In this document: positions 14,658-16,736 of the stretch, one piece after another
Layout: each line of letters starts with the position of its first letter
How positions within the stretch are numbered: the first letter of the stretch is position 1
Assembly: GCA_947456845.1 (NCBI GenBank)
Contig: CANGUJ010000030.1
Coordinates: 1-16,736 of the forward strand
DNA from: Burkholderiales bacterium
GTDB taxonomy: Bacteria > Pseudomonadota > Gammaproteobacteria > Burkholderiales > JAEUOS01
Length of the DNA stretch: 16,736 nucleotides
Reading direction: 5' to 3'
The notes under the pieces: generated by a model
Seen by the model: the letters and a program-made list of their open reading frames with translations, nothing else
The model's database searches: none
Told to the model about the DNA's origin: nothing
Position numbers and translations under genes: made by a program

Positions 14658-15821
14658 TCAGGCCTCCTTTCTTGCCGGCCAGCCGCCGGCGTCGATGACT
14701 TCCCGCGTGTGTTCGCCGAGCCGGGGCGCCGCGTGGCGGATGGTGCCCGGCGTGCCGCTCAGCTTGGGCACCACGCCGGGCACCTTGAGCGGGCGGCCGT
14801 CGGCGCCGCGGGCCTCGACGATCATGTCGCGCGCCAGGTATTGCGGGTCGGCGACGATGTCGGCCACCGAATAGATGCGCCCGGCCGGCACGCTGGCGCG
14901 TTCGAGCGCCTGCAGCACGCTGTCGAGGGGGTGCCGGCGCGTCCAGGCGCCGATGGCGGCGTCGATTTCCGCCACCCGCGCCACCCGCCCGTCGTTGCGC
15001 GCCAGGTCGGGATCGTTGCCCAGGTCGTCGCGGCCGATCGCCGCCATCAGGCGGCGGAAGATGCTGTCGCCGTTGCCGGCGATCAGCGCATAGCCGCCGT
15101 CGGCGCACAGGTAGGCGTTGGTGGGCGCGATTCCGGGCAGCGCGCTGCCGGAACGCTCGCGCACGGCACCAAAGGCGTCGTATTCCGGCACCAGGCTTTC
15201 CATCACGTTGAAGACGCTCTCGTAGAGCGCGACATCGACCACCTGGCCTTCCCCGCCGTGCGCGTCGCGGTGATACAGCGCGGTCAGCACGCCCATCACG
15301 CCATGCAGGGCCGACAGGGTGTCGCCGATGGATACGCCCGTGCGTACCGGCACCCGCCCCGGCTCGCCGGTGAGGTAGCGCAGGCCGCCCATCGCCTCGC
15401 CCAGCACGCCGAAACCCGGCTTGTGCCGGTACGGGCCGGTCTGGCCATAGCCGGAGATGCGCAGCATGATCAGGCGCGGATTGAGGGCGTGCAGCGCATC
15501 CCAGCCGAGGCCCCAGCCCTCCAGCGTGCCCGGCTTGAAGTTCTCGATGAGCACATCGGCCTCGCGCGCCAGGGCGCGGATCACGTCCTGGCCTTCGGGC
15601 AGGCGCAGATCGAGTTCCACCGAGCGCTTGTTGCGCGACTGCACCTCCCACCATACCGAGGTGCCGTCGCGCAGCATGCGCCACTTGCGCAGGGGGTCCC
15701 CGGCACCGGGCGGCTCGATCTTGATGACGTCGGCGCCGAACTCCGCGAGGGTCTTGCCGGCGAACGGCCCGGCGATGAGCTGCCCGAGTTCGATGACCTT
15801 GATGCCCTTGAGTGCCTGCAT
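14658..15821 (-). CDS. CaiB/BaiF family III CoA-transferase (first in operon)
   Basis: A 387-residue family III CoA-transferase, first gene of the LysR-linked minus-strand operon. It opens with IKVIELGQLIAGPFAGKTLA and FGADVIKIEPP, keeps NKRSVELDLR (64-73), VLIENFKPGTLEGWGLG (90-106) and SGYGQTGPYRHKPGFG (123-138), and has the catalytic Asp at 167 (SIGDTLSAL). The C terminus ends with the common APRLGEHTREV block. The start is ATG 15821, directly at the family N terminus; the ribosome site is weak. A sigma-70-like promoter and LysR dyad lie upstream. The family makes CoA thioesters from dicarboxylates, aryl acids or hydroxy acids using succinyl-CoA, acetyl-CoA or similar donors. Which acid is used here is not readable. 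With the second CoA-transferase it could form a two-subunit enzyme, as known for benzylsuccinate CoA-transferase, or act at a separate step. Confidence 0.96.
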   Translation of the reverse strand: MQALKGIKVIELGQLIAGPFAGKTLAEFGADVIKIEPPGAGDPLRKWRMLRDGTSVWWEVQSRNKRSVELDLRLPEGQDVIRALAREADVLIENFKPGTLEGWGLGWDALHALNPRLIMLRISGYGQTGPYRHKPGFGVLGEAMGGLRYLTGEPGRVPVRTGVSIGDTLSALHGVMGVLTALYHRDAHGGEGQVVDVALYESVFNVMESLVPEYDAFGAVRERSGSALPGIAPTNAYLCADGGYALIAGNGDSIFRRLMAAIGRDDLGNDPDLARNDGRVARVAEIDAAIGAWTRRHPLDSVLQALERASVPAGRIYSVADIVADPQYLARDMIVEARGADGRPLKVPGVVPKLSGTPGTIRHAAPRLGEHTREVIDAGGWPARKEA

Positions 15822-15850
15822 GCGTGCTTTCGGCCGATTGCGGTCCGCCT

Positions 15851-15879
15851 ACTCTAGGGCCGTTGGCCGGCCGTGGCAA
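15851..15879 (-). promoter_or_regulatory. Sigma-70-like promoter of the catabolic operon
   Basis: On the minus strand TTGCCA (15879-15874) and TAGAGT (15856-15851) are separated by exactly 17 bases. The predicted start is near 15844, about 23 bases before the first CoA-transferase ATG. The palindrome GGCAATTGCC (15875-15884) overlaps the -35 box and could be the activation site of the divergent LysR protein. Confidence 0.55.
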
Positions 15880-15900
15880 TTGCCGACCCGGCAGGGGAGC

Positions 15901-15915
15901 TTCGCGTTTTGCGAA
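15901..15915. promoter_or_regulatory. LysR-type recognition site (T-N11-A dyad)
   Basis: TTCGC-GTTTT-GCGAA is a perfect interrupted palindrome containing T-N11-A (T15902, A15914), the LysR-family recognition pattern. Flanking GAGC and GGCTC extend it imperfectly. Its centre (15908) is about 64 bases upstream of the operon start predicted from the promoter at 15851-15879, matching the usual site near -65. It is also 19-33 bases before the regulator's own ATG, which fits autorepression. Confidence 0.55.
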
Positions 15916-15921
15916 GGCTCG

Positions 15922-15927
15922 TAGAAT
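15922..15927 (+). promoter_or_regulatory. -10 box of the LysR gene
   Basis: TAGAAT lies 6 bases before the regulator ATG. The expected transcript start falls at or beside the ATG, so the mRNA may be leaderless. A -35 would fall within the adjoining T-N11-A dyad, consistent with self-repression. No Shine-Dalgarno is present before the ATG. Confidence 0.35.
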
Positions 15928-15933
15928 CGCCGT

Positions 15934-16736
15934 ATGGAACCCAGTGTCAATCCGGCGCGCGTCGACTTCGTGACCCTGCGCCTGTTCTGCGCCGTCTCGC
16001 GCGGCGGCAGCATCACGCGCGGCGCGCAGGCCTGCAACCTCGCCCTGTCGGCGGCGAGCCGGCGCCTGGCCGACCTGGAGCAGGCCTTCGGGGCCACGCT
16101 GCTGGAGCGTTCCGCGCAAGGCGTCGCCCTGACCTCGGCCGGTCACGTCGCGCTGCAGCATGCGATGCGCCTGTTCCAGGGGTTCGAGCAGCTCGGCCGC
16201 GAGCTGAAGGACTATTCGCGCGGCATCCGCGGCCATGTGCGCCTGTGGGCCAACATGTCGGCCCTGACCGAATTCCTGCCCGCGGCGCTCGCGACCTTTC
16301 TGCGCGCGCAGCCCGACATCCGCGTCGAGGTCGAGGAGCAGTTGAGCGGCGACATCGTGCGCGCGCTGATGGAAGGGGTGGCCGACATCGGCGTTTTCGC
16401 CGAGAACACCTCGACCGACGGCCTGGACATCATGCCGTTCCAGAGCGACGAACTGGTGGTCCTGTGTCCGCGCGGGCATGCGCTTGCCGTGCGCCGCAGC
16501 GTCGATTTCCGCGCCTGCCTGCGCCACGATTTCGTCGGCCTGAACCGCGGCAGCTCGCTCCTCGAGCTGACCGCGCGCGCCGCCGAAGAGGCGGGCGTCG
16601 CCATGAACATCCGCGTCCAGGTGCGCAGTTTCGACGCCATGTGCCACATGATCAGCGCAGGTCTGGGCATCGGCGTGGTGCCGCTGGCGGCCTGCCGCGC
16701 GCAGGTCGGCGCGCTCGGGCTCAAGGCGGTGCGGCT
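15934..16736 (+). CDS. LysR-type transcriptional regulator (3' end beyond window)
   Basis: A partial gene: 267 codons are visible and the frame is still open at the right edge. Family members are about 300 residues, so perhaps 30-50 residues are missing. The N-terminal winged helix-turn-helix is clear at about 11-70 (VDFVTLRLFCAVSRGGSIT, then ACNLALSAASRRLADLEQAFG and LLERSAQGVALTSAG). The co-inducer-binding domain begins near 98 (IRGHVRLWANMSALTEFLP) and includes VADIGVF and ISAGLGIGVVPL. An in-frame TAG at 15922 makes ATG 15934 the first available start. It is divergent from the six-gene operon, separated by 112 bases holding a T-N11-A site. By the usual LysR logic it should activate that operon in response to a pathway substrate or intermediate and repress itself. 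The inducer is unknown. Confidence 0.95.
   Translation, partial: MEPSVNPARVDFVTLRLFCAVSRGGSITRGAQACNLALSAASRRLADLEQAFGATLLERSAQGVALTSAGHVALQHAMRLFQGFEQLGRELKDYSRGIRGHVRLWANMSALTEFLPAALATFLRAQPDIRVEVEEQLSGDIVRALMEGVADIGVFAENTSTDGLDIMPFQSDELVVLCPRGHALAVRRSVDFRACLRHDFVGLNRGSSLLELTARAAEEAGVAMNIRVQVRSFDAMCHMISAGLGIGVVPLAACRAQVGALGLKAVR

Noticed and set aside
14653..16647. 664-codon minus-strand open frame spanning the CoA-transferase and LysR genes
   Set aside because: It crosses a divergent promoter region and is a different frame from the CoA-transferase. The LysR reading on the plus strand is clearly real.

Overview
This window is high-GC bacterial DNA with tightly packed genes. It carries two tripartite-tricarboxylate-type (TctC/Bug) periplasmic binding proteins next to family III CoA-transferases. 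That combination, with a LysR regulator and a 4HB-type chemoreceptor, is typical of Burkholderiales (Betaproteobacteria: Bordetella, Achromobacter, Cupriavidus, Variovorax and similar). The genus cannot be read from the sequence alone. No rRNA, tRNA, insertion sequence, phage gene or CRISPR array was seen. No gene-free stretch exceeds 300 bases; the longest is 233 bases, before the chemoreceptor.

Left part (1-6.8 kb). A glutathione S-transferase-like gene (+) converges on a two-gene minus-strand unit: a Bug binding protein followed by a TauD/TfdA-type Fe(II)/2-oxoglutarate dioxygenase. Divergent from that unit is a plus-strand pair: a single-subunit molybdopterin/[4Fe-4S] oxidoreductase and a GMC-family FAD alcohol dehydrogenase. 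The 124-base divergent spacer contains an interrupted palindrome. The layout suggests uptake and oxidation of an unidentified small organic acid or alcohol, but the substrate is not readable.

Middle (6.8-9.35 kb). After two tandem hairpins lies a large methyl-accepting chemotaxis protein with an extended series of HAMP-like units between its second membrane segment and its signalling hairpin. It ends 8 bases from the end of the convergent operon.

Right part (9.35-16.7 kb). Six minus-strand genes form what looks like one catabolic operon. In transcription order they are: CoA-transferase, Bug binding protein, second CoA-transferase, metallo-beta-lactamase-fold hydrolase of the acyl-homoserine-lactonase type, PhzS-like FAD monooxygenase, and enoyl-CoA hydratase-like protein. 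A LysR-type regulator, cut by the right edge, is divergent. The 112-base spacer shows a sigma-70-like promoter for the operon and a T-N11-A dyad centred about 64 bases upstream of the predicted start, the textbook arrangement for LysR activation and self-repression. The likely theme is capture of a carboxylate, activation as CoA thioester, flavin hydroxylation, lactone or ester hydrolysis and a hydratase/lyase step. The exact compound and the order of steps are inference. This operon is the best candidate in the window for an undescribed pathway.
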